Shown one piece after another: positions 23,357 to 23,865 of a stretch of 23,865 nucleotides of DNA. The position numbers and the translations under genes were made by a program. The notes under the pieces were generated by a model. The model had not been told where the DNA came from, did no database searches, and saw only the letters and a program-made list of their open reading frames with translations. The stretch's first letter is position 1. Every line of letters begins with the position of its first letter. This DNA is from a virus, in IMG/VR virus record IMGVR_UViG_3300010370_000242, positions 1 to 23,865 of that record; one strand, 5' to 3'.

Positions 23357-23773
23357 ATGTACGCAACCATCGAACCCGTAACCGTCTTCCCGTCCACCGC
23401 GACGGTGCTCTTCATCAACAACGTCAACGTGCAGCCCGGCACGAGCGCGAGCTACCAGTGGTGGCTTCAGGACGCCGAGCGCGCGAACCTCACGACCGGA
23501 ACCATCAACCTCACGGGCGACGCCTACGCCGCGTGGGGCACGGACGACGATTACCTGTACACCTACACCGCCGCGCAGCTCGGCCTGACCATCATCGAGA
23601 TCGTGCCCGACGCGCCTGCGATGGTCGAGCCACCGCCGCCCGTCGTCGAGCCGCCCGCGCCGGTCATCACGGCGCCGCCCGTGCTCCCCGATGGGGCTCC
23701 ACTCCCGCCAGTGGTTGACGACACCGCCGCTCCCGTGGCACCTTCTGTGGCAGACTCGGAGGAACCGAAATGA
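23357..23773 (+). CDS. Virion protein with a Pro-rich tail, unknown function
   Basis: A 138-residue protein with GAGGTTT before the ATG at 23357. Residues 1-80 form a small beta domain (TATVLFINNVNVQPGTSASY, then YLYTYTAAQLGLTIIEIV). The last ~55 residues are a Pro/Val/Ala-rich extended tail (VEPPPPVVEPPAP..., LPPVVDD). The N-terminal half resembles short immunoglobulin-like domains in phage fibre regions, but I cannot name a family. The Pro-rich tail could span a gap between fibre parts or bind a partner. The stop overlaps the next start (ATGA). Confidence 0.65.
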   Translation: MYATIEPVTVFPSTATVLFINNVNVQPGTSASYQWWLQDAERANLTTGTINLTGDAYAAWGTDDDYLYTYTAAQLGLTIIEIVPDAPAMVEPPPPVVEPPAPVITAPPVLPDGAPLPPVVDDTAAPVAPSVADSEEPK

Positions 23774-23865
23774 CCACAGAACAAGCATTCCAGAACATCA
23801 TCGCCGTCGTCATGCGCGCCCAAAAGGGCGGCCTGTTGGAGCTGCACGAGGCCGTCGCCACGAAC
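23770..23865 (+). CDS. Start of a small hypothetical protein, cut by the window end
   Basis: The ATG at 23770, with GGAGGAA at 23758-23764, opens a frame that runs off the window after 32 codons: MTTEQAFQNIIAVVMRAQKG, then GLLELHEAVATN. It resembles small helical phage proteins that begin 'MTTEQAFQNII'. The function is unknown. Confidence 0.55.
   Translation, partial: MTTEQAFQNIIAVVMRAQKGGLLELHEAVATN

Noticed and set aside
1-23865. CRISPR array, tRNA genes, insertion sequences or integrase
   Set aside because: No regularly spaced repeats, cloverleaf-like segment, transposase or recombinase motif was seen by eye; a computed search was not possible.

Overview
The window is a GC-rich stretch of a tailed double-stranded DNA phage or prophage. 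All credible genes lie on the + strand, packed end to end with start/stop overlaps. It holds the packaging and virion-assembly module. The set of parts (portal, scaffold, HK97-fold capsid, gp6-like head-tail adaptor, one very large nozzle-like tail protein, three helical ejection-type proteins, then fibres) and the absence of a tape measure, sheath or long-tail tube gene point to short-tailed (podovirus) morphology; this is an inference from gene content. No integrase, lysis gene, polymerase, tRNA or CRISPR array is visible, so lifestyle and host cannot be read. Base composition and the strong G/C preference at third codon positions suggest a high-GC bacterial host.

Layout: 1-2052 is a cassette of seven small genes, mostly joined by 4-base overlaps. 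It includes a protein with a duplicated zinc-ribbon-like motif, a conserved phage hypothetical beginning MNLADLGRR, a stand-alone zinc ribbon of the type that precedes phage HNH/AP2 endonucleases, and an AT-hook protein directly upstream of the large terminase. 1985-7861 runs TerL, portal, scaffold, major capsid. A strong GC hairpin follows the capsid gene. 7930-10009 carries small head/connector genes, including an adaptor with an inserted beta domain. 10009-15051 is one 1680-residue tail protein. 15060-21163 encodes three long helical, Ala/Gly-rich proteins, the likely DNA-ejection apparatus. 21214-23865 is the host-recognition region: a jelly-roll fibre protein, a small beta protein, a fibre with GIGT repeats, a Pro-rich protein and the start of another small gene.

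How it fits together: TerL would pump DNA through the portal into a shell of capsid protein assembled on the scaffold. The adaptor and nozzle-like protein would close the vertex and form the stub tail. The three ejection proteins would sit inside the head and build a conduit across the cell envelope. The distal fibres would bind the receptor. No gene here is convincingly a new defence or biosynthetic system. The most unusual points are the adaptor domain insertion, the frame switch and overprinting before TerL, the AT-hook protein in the small-terminase position, the very large nozzle-like protein, and the probable 5' frameshift of the jelly-roll fibre gene.
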